Below, piece after piece: positions 25,616 to 35,152 of a stretch of 64,000 bases of DNA. Below the pieces are notes generated by a model. The model had not been told where the DNA came from, searched no databases, and saw nothing but the letters and a program-made list of their open reading frames with translations. The DNA lies in NCBI RefSeq assembly GCF_000716605.1, contig NZ_JNXE01000040.1, forward strand, positions 30,834 to 94,833. The letters run 5' to 3'. This stretch comes from Streptomyces sp. NRRL F-525. Its GTDB lineage: Bacteria > Actinomycetota > Actinomycetes > Streptomycetales > Streptomycetaceae. Both the position numbers and the translations under genes were made by a program. Position 1 is the first letter of the stretch, and every line of letters begins with the position of its first letter.

Positions 25616-26698
25616 CTAGCGCTCGACCTCGCCCTTGATGAACTTCTCGACGTTGGCGTACGCCTCGTCGTCGAAGTACTGGACCGGCGGGGACTTCATG
25701 AAGTAGCTCGACGCGGAGAGGATCGGGCCGCCGATGCCGCGGTCCTTGGCGATCTTCGCGGCGCGCAGGGCGTCGATGATGACACCCGCGGAGTTCGGGG
25801 AGTCCCAGACCTCGAGCTTGTACTCCAGGTTCAGCGGGACGTCGCCGAAGGCGCGGCCCTCGAGGCGGACGTAGGCCCACTTGCGGTCGTCGAGCCACTG
25901 GACGTAGTCCGACGGGCCGATGTGGACGTTCTTCTCGCCCAGGTCGCGGTCCGGGATCTGCGAGGTGACGGCCTGCGTCTTCGAGATCTTCTTGGACTCG
26001 AGGCGGTCGCGCTCCAGCATGTTCTTGAAGTCCATGTTGCCGCCGACGTTGAGCTGCATGGTGCGCTCGAGACGGACACCGCGGTCCTCGAACAGCTTCG
26101 CCATCACACGGTGCGTGATGGTGGCGCCGACCTGCGACTTGATGTCGTCGCCGACGATCGGGACACCAGCCTCGGTGAACTTGTCGGCCCACTCCTTGGT
26201 GCCGGCGATGAAGACCGGGAGGGCGTTGACGAAGGCGACCTTGGCGTCGATGGCGCACTGGGCGTAGAACTTCGCCGCGTCCTCGGAACCGACGGGCAGG
26301 TAGCAGATCAGGACGTCGACCTGCTTGTCCTTGAGGATCTGGACCACGTCGACCGGGGTCTCGTCCGACTCCTCGATCGTCATGCGGTAGTACTTGCCCA
26401 GGCCGTCGAGGGTGTGACCGCGCTGGACCGTGACGCCCTTGTTCGGGACGTCGCAGATCTTGATGGTGTTGTTCTCACTGGCACCGATGGCGTCGGAGAG
26501 GTCGAGGCCGACCTTCTTCGCGTCGACGTCGAACGCGGCGACGAACTCGACGTCACCGACGTGGTACTCGCCGAACTGGACGTGCATCAGGCCGGGCACC
26601 TTGGCCGCCGGGTCGGCGTCCTTGTAGTACTCGACGCCCTGAACCAGTGACGCGGCGCAGTTGCCCACGCCGACGATGGCTACGCGAACCGAACCCAT
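25616..26698 (-). CDS. ino1: Inositol-3-phosphate synthase
   Basis: 360 residues from ATG at 26698, with GGAG upstream. The NAD-binding loop [18 protein letters not shown] opens the protein. Family landmarks are [32 protein letters not shown] and the [11 protein letters not shown] block, which contributes active-site residues. It converts glucose 6-phosphate to 1L-myo-inositol 3-phosphate, the precursor of mycothiol and phosphatidylinositol in actinobacteria. It lies 44 bases after a PadR repressor gene on the same strand and a terminator follows, so PadR probably controls inositol synthesis from the operator at 27482. Confidence 0.95.
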   Translation of the reverse strand: MGSVRVAIVGVGNCAASLVQGVEYYKDADPAAKVPGLMHVQFGEYHVGDVEFVAAFDVDAKKVGLDLSDAIGASENNTIKICDVPNKGVTVQRGHTLDGLGKYYRMTIEESDETPVDVVQILKDKQVDVLICYLPVGSEDAAKFYAQCAIDAKVAFVNALPVFIAGTKEWADKFTEAGVPIVGDDIKSQVGATITHRVMAKLFEDRGVRLERTMQLNVGGNMDFKNMLERDRLESKKISKTQAVTSQIPDRDLGEKNVHIGPSDYVQWLDDRKWAYVRLEGRAFGDVPLNLEYKLEVWDSPNSAGVIIDALRAAKIAKDRGIGGPILSASSYFMKSPPVQYFDDEAYANVEKFIKGEVER

Positions 26699-26742
26699 TC
26701 CGGTTGCTCCCTGTGTGTGCGAGGTGAGGCCCTGACTGGACC

Positions 26743-27429
26743 TCATGTGGTGGTTTCGTCGGACGGATCCGGCCCGGGGGTGGCGCCCCCGAGCCGGGGC
26801 AGGCCGCCCGACTCCCCAGATGTGCTGTCCTGCTGAGCGGAGCCTCCGGAGGCGGGACCCTTCAGGTCCCGTCCGGCACGCTCGCTCTCGATGAGCTCGT
26901 TCAGCCAGCGCACTTCGCGCTCCACGGACTCCATTCCGTGGCGCTGCAGCTCAAGCGTGTAGTCGTCGAGGCGCTCCCGGGTCCGCGCCAGGGAGGTGCG
27001 CATCTTGTCGAGACGCTCCTCCAGCCGGCTGCGGCGACCTTCCAGTACGCGCATGCGTACGTCGCGTGACGTCTGCCCGAAGAAGGCGAAACGAGCGGCG
27101 AAATGTTCGTCCTCGTACGCGTCGGGCCCCGTCTGCGAGAGCAGCTCCTCGAAGTGCTCCTTACCTTCCGCCGTCAACCGGTAGACGATCTTGGCGCGAC
27201 GTCCCGCGAGGGTGGCGGTAAGGGCGTCCTCGGGGGTGTTCCCCGTCTCCTCGATCAACCAGCCGTTGGCGACCAGCGTCTTGAGGCAGGGGTAGAGCGT
27301 CCCGTAGCTGAACGCACGGAACACACCCAGTGAGGTGTTGAGTCGTTTGCGCAGCTCGTAGCCGTGCATCGGGGATTCGCGGAGCAGGCCGAGGATGGCG
27401 AACTCGAGGATGCCGGAGCGTCTGCTCAT
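26743..27429 (-). CDS. PadR-family transcriptional regulator
   Basis: 228 residues from ATG at 27429. The N-terminal winged helix ([51 protein letters not shown]) has the PadR signature, including SYGTLYPCL at the recognition wing. A helical dimerisation region follows (about residues 95-180, [21 protein letters not shown]), then a Gly/Ser-rich disordered tail. It is the first gene of a padR-ino1 operon, and a perfect 21-bp palindrome lies 53 bases upstream, so autorepression is likely. The effector is unknown. Confidence 0.9.
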   Translation of the reverse strand: MSRRSGILEFAILGLLRESPMHGYELRKRLNTSLGVFRAFSYGTLYPCLKTLVANGWLIEETGNTPEDALTATLAGRRAKIVYRLTAEGKEHFEELLSQTGPDAYEDEHFAARFAFFGQTSRDVRMRVLEGRRSRLEERLDKMRTSLARTRERLDDYTLELQRHGMESVEREVRWLNELIESERAGRDLKGPASGGSAQQDSTSGESGGLPRLGGATPGPDPSDETTT

Positions 27430-27481
27430 CGTCGCCTCCTTCCTGTCCGCGGGCCGACCGTGACGGTCTTTATGCCGAGCT

Positions 27482-27502
27482 GATGTATCGACTCGATACA
27501 TC
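27482..27502. promoter_or_regulatory. PadR operator (perfect palindrome) upstream of padR-ino1
   Basis: GATGTATCGA, a central C, then the exact complement. This matches the ATGTAT-type inverted repeat bound by PadR family proteins and lies where it would overlap the padR promoter. Confidence 0.8.
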
Positions 27503-27804
27503 CAGACGATAGAACGGCCTTCCGGATGCGACAAGTGGGGAGATGGTGAGCGGCGTCACATCACTGATTCGTTGGAATCAAGTTGCCTGATTTGGGGTGA
27601 ACTTCGGGGCTAAGCAGGTTTTGACGGTGCGTAGTCTGTGCGGCATGCACACCACCGGGAACCAAGTGACGCGTGGGGGCGTCAACGTCCCCGGTGCGGT
27701 ACGGATGAATGCAGAACCGACCACATCCGTACTTCGGGGGGACCGGAAACCAGCCGCCGTTTCCAGGCGCGCACGGATGCGCCTGCCCGAGGAGTAATCG
27801 TTCG
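27503..27804. promoter_or_regulatory. Upstream region of the penicillin-binding protein gene
   Basis: About 300 bases between the padR operator and the PBP start. TTGACG near 27620 could be a -35, but I find no matching -10 at 16-18 bp. A 66-codon frame (27597-27797) has no recognisable features and poor codon character, so I do not call it. GGAG before 27805 is the PBP ribosome binding site. Confidence 0.4.
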
Positions 27805-30408
27805 ATGAGCGAGCACCGTCGCAAACCGCCGCAGCCGCAGGGAGGCGGACGTGCCGCGGCCCGACGCGGCCAGTCCGGACCTACCTCCGGCCGCCGCGCG
27901 GCACCGCGAGGCGCCACCACCGGGTCTCCCTCCGACTCCTATGGGTCGAACCCCGCCGAGCCGGGGGGTGAAGAGCGCCAGTTCGGCAGCCGCGCCGAAG
28001 CACGCAAGGCTGCCCAGAGAGGCGGCGGCCGTCGCAGAGAGCCCGCCGGTCAAGGTCCCGGCGGCCCGAACGGGCCCGGTCGGGGCAGAGGTCGCGCTCC
28101 CGCGCCCGGCAAGAAGCGGATCATCGACTATCCGCGCTTCGACAAGTACGGATGGCGCCGCTGGATGCCCTCCTGGAGGCTTGTCTCCGGCCTGTGCCTG
28201 TTCTTCTTCGGCAGCCTGGTGGCCGCGGTCGGCGTCGGGTACGCGATGGTCGGCATCCCCAGTGAGAACGACGCGGCCAAGTCGCAGAACAACGTCTACT
28301 ACTGGGCCGACCATACTCAGATGGTCGCCACGGGCACCGGGGCGAACCGCCAGAACATCACCATCGCCCAGATCCCCCAGGCCATGCAGTGGTCGGTGAT
28401 CTCGGCCGAGAACAAGAGCTTCTACACGGACTCGGGCGTCGACCCCATGGGGATCGCCCGAGCCCTGGCCAACATGGCCAAGGGCGGTCAGACGCAGGGT
28501 GGTTCGACGATCACCCAGCAGTTCGTCAAGAACACCTACCTGAGCCAGGAACAGACGGTCACCCGTAAGTTCAAGGAGATGTTCATCTCCATCAAGGTGG
28601 GGACGTCACTCAGCAAGCAGCAGGTGCTGCAGGGCTACCTGAACACCTCGTACTACGGCCGTGGCGCCTACGGCATACAGGCCGCCGCGCAGACCTACTA
28701 CGGCGTGGACGCGGTGGATCTCAAGCCGTCGCAGTGCGCCTTCCTCGCAGCACTGCTGAAGGGTCCGACCTACTACGACCCGATCGGCGCCACGAACATC
28801 GACCCCGCGGCGACTGCCGCTGACAACCTCAAGCGCTCCGAGGCCCGCTGGAGCTGGATCCTTGAGCAGATGCACAACGACAAACACATCACGGACGCCG
28901 AGTACCAGGAAGCCATCAAAAAGTACCCCACGCCCCAGGGCTTGAAGGCGACCAAGGGCATGACCGGCCAGATCAGCTACCTGGTGGACACGGCCAAGAA
29001 GTACGTCCTGAACCACTCGAACATCTCGCAGACCGAGTTCGACAAGGGCGGCTACCAGATCTACACGACCTTCCAGAAGGACAAGGTCAACGAGCTGAGC
29101 GCGGCCGTGAAGAAGATCCAGAAGGAGCGCATCGATCCGAAGAAGCGCAGCCTGGACAAGTACGTCCAGTTCGGCGCGGCCTCGGTGGTGCCCAAGGACG
29201 GAGCGATCGTCGCCCTCTACGGCGGTGACGGCTACGAGAACGGCCACTTCACCAACAACGCCGACACCTCGGGTGTCCCCGTGGGATCGACCTGGAAGCC
29301 GTTCGTGCTCGCCGCCGCCATGGAGTACGGCACGTACAAGACCGACGGCGTCGGTATCTCGCCGCTCAGCAAGTACAACGGCGACGACCATCTCAAGGTC
29401 AGAAACCAGGACGGCACGAATGTCCTGAACAAGGACGGTTCGATCTTCTACCAGAACAACGAGAGCAACTACCCCTGGGGTTACATCTCCCTGCGCAAGG
29501 CGATGGAGCAGTCCATCAACACGCCGTTCGTGCAGTTGGGCATGGATGTGGGGAACTCGAAGGTCCGGGACGTGGCCAAGGCGTCCGGGATACTGGACGA
29601 CAGTTTCGCCACGCTGAACCCGTCCTTCGCCATCGGTACCTCGACCCCCAGCGCGATCCGGATGGCCGACGCGTACGCGACGTTCGCCGCGTCCGGCAAG
29701 CAGGCGGACCCGTACTCGGTGACGGCCGTGAAGGAGGGCGGACAGCCGGTGGAGGGTTTCACCCAGCCGGCTGTGAAGCAGGCGATGCCGGAGAACGTGG
29801 CGAACAACGTCACGAACACCCTGGAGAACGTCATCCAGAACGGTACGGCCGAGAACGCGAAGGCTCTGGGCCGCTCGGCGGCCGGCAAGACCGGTACCAC
29901 CGACAGCAACAAGTCGGCCTGGTTCGTCGGCTACACCCAGCAGCTCTCGACGTCGATCGCGATGTTCAGGGAGAACCCCAAGGACGCCCAACTGCTGTCC
30001 ATGAACGGCACGGCAGGCGTCGCGTCCATCCACGGTGGCGACATCCCGACAGCGGTGTGGACCGAATACATGGAGGCCGCGCTGAAGGGGAAGTCCGACC
30101 CCGGCTTCCCGGACGCCACCAAGATCGACAAGGTGTCGAACGAGGACGGCGCTCCGACTCCCACTCCGACGCCCGTGGTGACGCCGAGTGAGACGCCCAG
30201 CGAGACTCCGAGCGAGACTCCGAGCGAGACGCCGAGTTCGACACCTTCGGCCACCGAGTCCTGCAAGTTCAGCTGGCAGTGCAGCGATGACGGTGGCACC
30301 GACGGAGGTACGACGTCCACGCCGACGGACACGGCCACCGCCACGGAATCCAGTGGCACCAGCAGAGGCGGCGACAACGGAGGCCTCTTCGGAGGCTCGA
30401 CCGGTTAG
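27805..30408 (+). CDS. Class A penicillin-binding protein (transglycosylase/transpeptidase)
   Basis: 867 residues. A basic, Gly/Arg-rich cytoplasmic leader of about 120 residues precedes one membrane helix (LVSGLCLFFFGSLVAAVGVGYAMVG). The GT51 glycosyltransferase domain includes AENKSFYTDSGVDPMG and GGSTITQQFVKNTYL (near residues 210-250). The transpeptidase domain carries GSTWKPF (SxxK serine), SIN (SxN) and GKTGTTDS (KTG). It polymerises and crosslinks peptidoglycan outside the membrane. The extracellular tail has a Ser-Glu-Thr-Pro tandem repeat and an isolated Cys pair (SCKFSWQCSDD). A parS pair follows. Confidence 0.93.
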   Translation: MSEHRRKPPQPQGGGRAAARRGQSGPTSGRRAAPRGATTGSPSDSYGSNPAEPGGEERQFGSRAEARKAAQRGGGRRREPAGQGPGGPNGPGRGRGRAPAPGKKRIIDYPRFDKYGWRRWMPSWRLVSGLCLFFFGSLVAAVGVGYAMVGIPSENDAAKSQNNVYYWADHTQMVATGTGANRQNITIAQIPQAMQWSVISAENKSFYTDSGVDPMGIARALANMAKGGQTQGGSTITQQFVKNTYLSQEQTVTRKFKEMFISIKVGTSLSKQQVLQGYLNTSYYGRGAYGIQAAAQTYYGVDAVDLKPSQCAFLAALLKGPTYYDPIGATNIDPAATAADNLKRSEARWSWILEQMHNDKHITDAEYQEAIKKYPTPQGLKATKGMTGQISYLVDTAKKYVLNHSNISQTEFDKGGYQIYTTFQKDKVNELSAAVKKIQKERIDPKKRSLDKYVQFGAASVVPKDGAIVALYGGDGYENGHFTNNADTSGVPVGSTWKPFVLAAAMEYGTYKTDGVGISPLSKYNGDDHLKVRNQDGTNVLNKDGSIFYQNNESNYPWGYISLRKAMEQSINTPFVQLGMDVGNSKVRDVAKASGILDDSFATLNPSFAIGTSTPSAIRMADAYATFAASGKQADPYSVTAVKEGGQPVEGFTQPAVKQAMPENVANNVTNTLENVIQNGTAENAKALGRSAAGKTGTTDSNKSAWFVGYTQQLSTSIAMFRENPKDAQLLSMNGTAGVASIHGGDIPTAVWTEYMEAALKGKSDPGFPDATKIDKVSNEDGAPTPTPTPVVTPSETPSETPSETPSETPSSTPSATESCKFSWQCSDDGGTDGGTTSTPTDTATATESSGTSRGGDNGGLFGGSTG

Positions 30409-30423
30409 CTGCCATATCGCTCG

Positions 30424-30453
30424 TGAAGGGTGTTTCACGTGAAACACCCTTCA
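30424..30453. terminator. 30-bp palindrome with an embedded parS, after the PBP gene
   Basis: TGAAGGGT, parS and ACCCTTCA form a perfect 30-bp palindrome 16 bases past the PBP stop. It could act as a terminator for the PBP gene. Confidence 0.55.
30432..30445. promoter_or_regulatory. parS: parS site (perfect)
   Basis: GTTTCACGTGAAAC at the centre of the palindrome 30424-30453. Confidence 0.95.
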
Positions 30454-30459
30454 TCGGAT

Positions 30460-30473
30460 GTTTCACGTGAAAC
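30460..30473. promoter_or_regulatory. parS: parS site (perfect)
   Basis: GTTTCACGTGAAAC, 28 bp from the previous site, upstream of the GT87-like gene. Confidence 0.95.
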
Positions 30474-30544
30474 GGGGGCCGCCGCATCCACGAGGTGCGG
30501 CGGCCCTCGGCGTACACCTAGGTCCGTACGGCAGGATGTGCCCC

Positions 30545-32044
30545 ATGCCCAGTGCAGAACTGACGCCCACGAGCGTGCACGAGCCGGACCCGGTACGGCC
30601 GACCAAGGACGACCAGGTCGCCGCCGCCGGGAGTGAACTGATCGGTGGCCCCATCGGCCGGCGCGCTCTCCTGGGGACGTCCTGGTGGACTCCCGTGCGG
30701 GTCGTCGCGCTGGTGGCGATCGGCATGTTCGCCCTCGGCCTGGTCCAGAAGGCGCCCTGCTACAACAGCGGTTGGTTCTTCGGGGCCAGCTCGCAGTACA
30801 CGCACGCCTGCTACTCGGACATCCCGCACCTGTATCAGGGGCGCGGTTTCGCCGACGGTCTCGTGCCGTACTTCGACAAGCTGCCCGGCGACATGCAGTA
30901 CCTCGAATACCCGGTGCTGACCGGTGTGTTCATGGAGGTGGCCGCCTGGCTCACGCCGGGCAGCGGCAGCATCCAGCACCAGGAACAGTGGTACTGGATG
31001 GTCAACGCCGGAATGCTGATGGTCTGCGCGGCCGTCATCGTCGTCTGCGTCAGCCGCACGCACGCCCGTCGGCCGTGGGACGGTCTGCTGGTCGCCCTGG
31101 CACCCGCCTTCGCGCTGACCGCCACCATCAACTGGGACCTGCTGGCTGTCGCTCTGACGGCCGCGGCGATGCTGATGTGGTCTCGGGGCCGTTCCCTCGC
31201 GTTCGGCGTCCTGTTGGGCCTTGCCACGGCCGCCAAGCTGTATCCCGTCTTCCTCCTCGGCCCGCTGTTCCTGCTGTGCTGGCGCGCGGGCAAGTGGCGG
31301 GACTTCGGGAAGGCGCTCGGAGGAACTGCCGTCGCCTGGCTGGCGGTCAACCTGCCGGTGATGCTCTTCGCCTTCGACGGCTGGTCGAAGTTCTACACGT
31401 TCAGCCAGGAACGGGGCGTCGACTTCGGGTCGTTCTGGCTGATCCTGGCCCAGAAGTCCACCGATCCGCTGAGCACCGACACCGTCAACACGTTCGCCAC
31501 GCTGCTGATGCTGCTGTGCTGCGGAGGGATCGCGGCACTCACGATGACCGCTCCGCGCCGGCCGCGCTTCGCCCAGCTGGCCTTCCTGATCGTCGCGGCG
31601 TTCATCGTGACCAACAAGGTCTACTCGCCGCAGTACGTGCTGTGGCTGGTCCCCCTGGCGGTGCTGGCCCGGCCGAAGTGGCGGGACTTCCTGATCTGGC
31701 AGGCGTGCGAGGTGGCGTACTTCCTGGGGATCTGGATGTACCTCGCGTACACGACCAGCGGAGATGCCCACAAGGGCCTGCCGACCGACGGCTACCACTG
31801 GGCCATCGGCCTGCACATCCTGGGCACGCTCTACCTGTGCGCCGTGATCGTGCGGGACATCCTCATGCCGGAGCGGGACGTGGTGCGCCTGGCGGGCGAC
31901 GACGACCCCTCGGGCGGGGTGCTCGACAGGGCGGAGGACGTCTTCGTCTTCGGGGCCGCGGCCCGTCCCGGGCGGCACGCGGCCCCCTTCGACGGACCGC
32001 AGGTGGAGTGGGGCAGCGAGGGGCCGGCCGACCGTTCGCTCTGA
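30545..32044 (+). CDS. GT87-like polyprenyl-phosphate-dependent membrane glycosyltransferase (DUF2029)
   Basis: 499 residues from ATG at 30545; another ATG at 30536 is possible. About 10-12 membrane segments are evident. Motifs typical of GT-C enzymes are seen, such as LEYPVLTGVFMEVA after the first helix and the WDLLAVALTAAAM and LGLATAAKLYPVFLL segments of the DUF2029/GT87 family. Mycobacterial relatives transfer mannose or arabinose from polyprenyl phosphate to envelope glycans. The donor here is unknown. The acidic C-terminal 60 residues are cytoplasmic. A terminator follows at 32092-32127. Confidence 0.78.
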   Translation: MPSAELTPTSVHEPDPVRPTKDDQVAAAGSELIGGPIGRRALLGTSWWTPVRVVALVAIGMFALGLVQKAPCYNSGWFFGASSQYTHACYSDIPHLYQGRGFADGLVPYFDKLPGDMQYLEYPVLTGVFMEVAAWLTPGSGSIQHQEQWYWMVNAGMLMVCAAVIVVCVSRTHARRPWDGLLVALAPAFALTATINWDLLAVALTAAAMLMWSRGRSLAFGVLLGLATAAKLYPVFLLGPLFLLCWRAGKWRDFGKALGGTAVAWLAVNLPVMLFAFDGWSKFYTFSQERGVDFGSFWLILAQKSTDPLSTDTVNTFATLLMLLCCGGIAALTMTAPRRPRFAQLAFLIVAAFIVTNKVYSPQYVLWLVPLAVLARPKWRDFLIWQACEVAYFLGIWMYLAYTTSGDAHKGLPTDGYHWAIGLHILGTLYLCAVIVRDILMPERDVVRLAGDDDPSGGVLDRAEDVFVFGAAARPGRHAAPFDGPQVEWGSEGPADRSL

Positions 32045-32091
32045 GCGAACAGGGCGCGGAGAGAGCCCGCGAAAGAGGCGCGACCACGCGA

Positions 32092-32127
32092 AAAGGCCGT
32101 ACACGGGAGGTTCCGTGTACGGCCTTT
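32092..32127. terminator. Bidirectional terminator between convergent genes
   Basis: Perfect 15-bp stem AAAGGCCGTACACGG with loop GAGGTT, ending in CCTTT. It is shared by the GT87-like gene and the alanine-racemase-like gene. Confidence 0.88.
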
Positions 32128-32145
32128 CGGCTGTCCTGGAGCGGC

Positions 32146-33177
32146 TCAGCGATCCACGATGCGGTCGAACTGCGTGGTGGTGTGCCGCAGATGGGCCACC
32201 AGTTCCTCGCCCACCTTCGGCTCGGCCGCCTCCACCGGTACGAACAGGATCGAGACCTGCATGTGCGGCGGCTCGGCGAACCAGCGCTGCTTGCCGTCCC
32301 AGACGAACGGAGAGAGGTTCCGGTTCACCGTGGCGAGGCCGGCGCGGGCGACGCCCTTGGCGCGCGGCATGACGCCGTGCAGCGCCTTGGGGGCCTCCAG
32401 GCCCACCCCGTGCGACGTACCGCCCGCTACGACCACCAGATAGCCGTCCGAGGCCGCCTTCTGCTGCCGGTAGCCGAAGCGGTCGCCCTTGGAGACCCGG
32501 GTGACGTCCAGGACCGCCCCGCGGTACTCGGTCGCCTCGTGGTCCCCCAGCCACAGCCGGGTGCCGATCCGGGCCCGGAAGCGGGTCTGCGGGAACTGCT
32601 GCTGCAGCCGGGCCAGTTCCTCGGCCTTGAGGTGGCTGACGAACATCGTGTGCAACGGCAGCCGGGCCGCCCGCAGCCGGTCCATCCAGCCGATGACCTC
32701 CTCGACGGCGTCCGAGCCGTCGGTGCGGTCCAGCGGGAGGTGGATGGCGAAGCCCTCCAGGCGCACGTTCTCTATGGCCGAGTGCAGCTGCGGGAGTTCC
32801 TGCTCGCTGACGCCGTGACGCTTCATCGAGGACATCACCTCGATGACCACACGGGCGCCCACGAGGCCGTACACGCCGTCGATGGACGACACCGAGCGGA
32901 TGACCCGGTCCGGCAGCGGAACGGGCTCCTCGCCGCGGCGGTACGGCGTCAGCACCAGCAGGTCACCGCCGAACCAGTCCTTGATCCGGGCGGCCTCGTA
33001 CGTCGTGCCGACGGCGAGGACGTCCGCGCCGAGCCGCGTCGCCTCCTCCGCCAGTCGCTCGTGCCCGAAGCCGTAGCCGTTGCCCTTGCAGACCGGGACG
33101 AGCCCGGGGAACTGCTGGGCTACGTGCTTGTGATGCGCCCGCCAGCGCGCGGTGTCGACGGAGAGCGTGAGCGCCAT
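32146..33177 (-). CDS. Alanine-racemase-like PLP protein
   Basis: 343 residues. The N-terminus LVPVCKGNGYGFGHERLAEEA matches the alanine racemase PLP-lysine motif (K-x-N-x-Y-G-x-G), and a TIM-barrel-like region follows. The C-terminal domain is divergent: typical Alr has the catalytic tyrosine in a VSYG block and a GRVCMDQ motif, while here I see KGDRFGYRQQKA and GGTSHGVGLEAP. It is shorter than standard Alr (about 370-390). It lies just after a Fem-type peptidyltransferase on the same strand, suggesting a cell-wall amino-acid role. True racemase activity is uncertain. Confidence 0.75.
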   Translation of the reverse strand: MALTLSVDTARWRAHHKHVAQQFPGLVPVCKGNGYGFGHERLAEEATRLGADVLAVGTTYEAARIKDWFGGDLLVLTPYRRGEEPVPLPDRVIRSVSSIDGVYGLVGARVVIEVMSSMKRHGVSEQELPQLHSAIENVRLEGFAIHLPLDRTDGSDAVEEVIGWMDRLRAARLPLHTMFVSHLKAEELARLQQQFPQTRFRARIGTRLWLGDHEATEYRGAVLDVTRVSKGDRFGYRQQKAASDGYLVVVAGGTSHGVGLEAPKALHGVMPRAKGVARAGLATVNRNLSPFVWDGKQRWFAEPPHMQVSILFVPVEAAEPKVGEELVAHLRHTTTQFDRIVDR

Positions 33178-33260
33178 GGCCGGACCTGGAACCTTTCGGG
33201 TGGCTGCGGTGTACCAGAAGTATGAGAGCTGTCGACGTTATCGAAGCGAGGACCGTGAGG

Positions 33261-34382
33261 TCAGCGGCGCGACATGTAGATGTCGAGCGCCTTGTGGAGC
33301 AGCTTGTTGAGCGGGAAGTCCCACTCGCCGAGGTACTCGGCGGCCTGCCCGCCGGTGCCCACCTTGAACTGGATCAGACCGAAGAGGTGGTCGGTCTCGT
33401 CCAGCGAGTCGGAGATGCCGCGCAGGTCGTAGACGGTGGCGCCGAGCGCGTAGGCGTCGCGCAGCATCCGCCACTGCATTGCGTTCGAGGGCCGGACCTC
33501 GCGCCCGATGTTGTCGGAGGCGCCGTAGGAGTACCAGACGTGTCCGCCGACCACGAGCATCGTCGCAGCCGACAGGTTCACGCCGTCGTGCCGGGCGAAG
33601 TACAGCCGCATCCGGTTGGGGTCCTCGGTGTTGAGGGCCGTCCACATGCGCTGGAAGTACGACAGCGGGCGGGGCCGGAAGTGGTCGCGCACGGCCGTGA
33701 TCTCGTACAGCCGCTGCCATTCCTCGAGGTCGTGGTAACCGCCCTGGACGACCTCGACACCGGCCTTCTCGGCCTTCTTGATGTTGCGGCGCCACAGCTG
33801 GTTGAAGTTCTTGTGGACTTCTTCGAGGGAGCGATTCGCCAGCGGCACCTGGTAGACGTAGCGCGGCTGGACGTCGCCGAATCCGGCGCCGCCGTCCTCA
33901 CCCTGCTGCCAGCCCATACGGCGCAGCTTGTCGGCCACCTCGAAGGCTCGCGGTTCGATGAAGTCGGCCTCGATGTCGCGCAGGCGCTTCACGTCCGGGT
34001 TCTGGATGCCGGCCTTGATGGAGGTGGCCTCCCAGCGCCGGATGATGACCGGCGGGCCCATCTTCACCGAGAAGGCGCCCTGGTGCTTGAGGTGGGCCAG
34101 CATCGGCTGGATCCAGTCGTCCAGATTCGGCGCGAACCAGTTGATGACCGGGCCCTCGGGCAGATAGGCCAAGTACCGCTTGATCTTGGGGAGTTGGCGG
34201 TAGAGGACCAGCCCCGCGCCGACCAGCTCGCCGGTCTTCTCGTCGAACCAGCCGAGGCTCTCGGAGCGCCACTCCGCCTTCACATCAGCCCATGCCGGGA
34301 CCTGCATGTGGCTCGCCGAGGGCAGGCTCTGGATGAATGCCAGATGCTGCTCACGGCTGATGGTCCTCAGGGTCAGGCTCAT
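33261..34382 (-). CDS. Fem-type peptidoglycan interpeptide-bridge aminoacyltransferase
   Basis: 373 residues from ATG at 34382 with GAGGAG upstream. It has the FemABX arrangement of two GNAT-like subdomains. The conserved block YQVPLANRSLEEVHKNFNQLWRRNIKKAEKAGVEV (near residues 180-215) and DLRGISDSLDETDHLFGLIQFKVGTGGQAAEYLGEWDFPLN near the C-terminus are the two Fem signatures. There is no obvious coiled-coil tRNA-synthetase-like insert. These enzymes use aminoacyl-tRNA to add the bridge residue (glycine in Streptomyces) to lipid II. The alanine-racemase-like gene follows 83 bases downstream. Confidence 0.9.
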   Translation of the reverse strand: MSLTLRTISREQHLAFIQSLPSASHMQVPAWADVKAEWRSESLGWFDEKTGELVGAGLVLYRQLPKIKRYLAYLPEGPVINWFAPNLDDWIQPMLAHLKHQGAFSVKMGPPVIIRRWEATSIKAGIQNPDVKRLRDIEADFIEPRAFEVADKLRRMGWQQGEDGGAGFGDVQPRYVYQVPLANRSLEEVHKNFNQLWRRNIKKAEKAGVEVVQGGYHDLEEWQRLYEITAVRDHFRPRPLSYFQRMWTALNTEDPNRMRLYFARHDGVNLSAATMLVVGGHVWYSYGASDNIGREVRPSNAMQWRMLRDAYALGATVYDLRGISDSLDETDHLFGLIQFKVGTGGQAAEYLGEWDFPLNKLLHKALDIYMSRR

Positions 34383-34561
34383 TCGGGGCGCTCCTCGGGC
34401 TGGGGTGTCCCCATGGGTACAGGGGCTCCGGCTCTCGCGCCGAAGCCTACTGCGCCTTACGAGCGCCCCGACTGGGCGTATGCAACCTTCGCCTCGGCCT
34501 GTTGGCCGCCAAGGCGTTCCGTGCTGTTTTACGCGGAGTTCGGACTGCGGCGTCCGGGCCG

Positions 34562-34876
34562 TCAGCTGATGACGCCGCCGAAGAGGCCGCCGTGTGCCAT
34601 GCCGAGGAAGAATCCGACACCCGCGGCACCGAGACCCAGGATCAGGCCGAAGCGCTCCCTCGTCGTCTCGGAGATCCACTGCCCGTAGGCGCCGGCGAGG
34701 ATGCCCACCAGACCCGCCCACGAGCTGAGCAGATGCAGGTTGTGGAAGAACCCCGTGATGAACGCGGTCAGCCCGAGCACCACGGTCACCGCGAGCAGCG
34801 TGTCCTGGAGCGGATGGGGCTTGCCGTCTGTGGCGAAGAGAGAACCGGCGGTGTTGGGTCGCAATGCCTGTGCCAT
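34562..34876 (-). CDS. Small integral membrane protein, conserved in Streptomyces
   Basis: 104 residues from ATG at 34876 with AGGAGG upstream. Three membrane helices are evident: DTLLAVTVVLGLTAFITGFFHNLHL, WAGLVGILAGAYGQWIS and FGLILGLGAAGVGFFLGMAHGGLFGG. I recognise no functional motif. It precedes the Fem gene on the minus strand by about 180 bases and is divergent from rpsF. Confidence 0.75.
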   Translation of the reverse strand: MAQALRPNTAGSLFATDGKPHPLQDTLLAVTVVLGLTAFITGFFHNLHLLSSWAGLVGILAGAYGQWISETTRERFGLILGLGAAGVGFFLGMAHGGLFGGVIS

Positions 34877-35152
34877 GTGGCACCTCCTGCGGAAGGCGGC
34901 GCATCGTCGCGCCGGACGCACCCGATGTGTACAGATTGACGCTCTCCGACACCGGATTTCAACCGGAAGCCGGTGTGCGGGTACTCTGTACCCTCTGCAC
35001 TGGTGTCTGCCCATGTCACGACTCGGAATTCCCGCGAGGGACACCCGATGTCAGTGGCGGCTGTTTTACTGGCACACACTGTTGCTTACGCATCACAACC
35101 CTCCTGCCACGGATCGACCGTGGCCGCTGAGTCCAAAGGAGGTGGGTTCCAC

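Noticed and set aside
27597..27797. 66-codon frame between padR and the PBP gene
   Set aside because: No recognisable domain or membrane segment and weak coding character; it ends just before the PBP start and is likely the transcribed leader.
30458..30544. Upstream extension of the GT87-like protein starting inside a parS
   Set aside because: The in-frame ATG lies within a parS palindrome with no ribosome binding site; the ATG at 30545 better fits the family.
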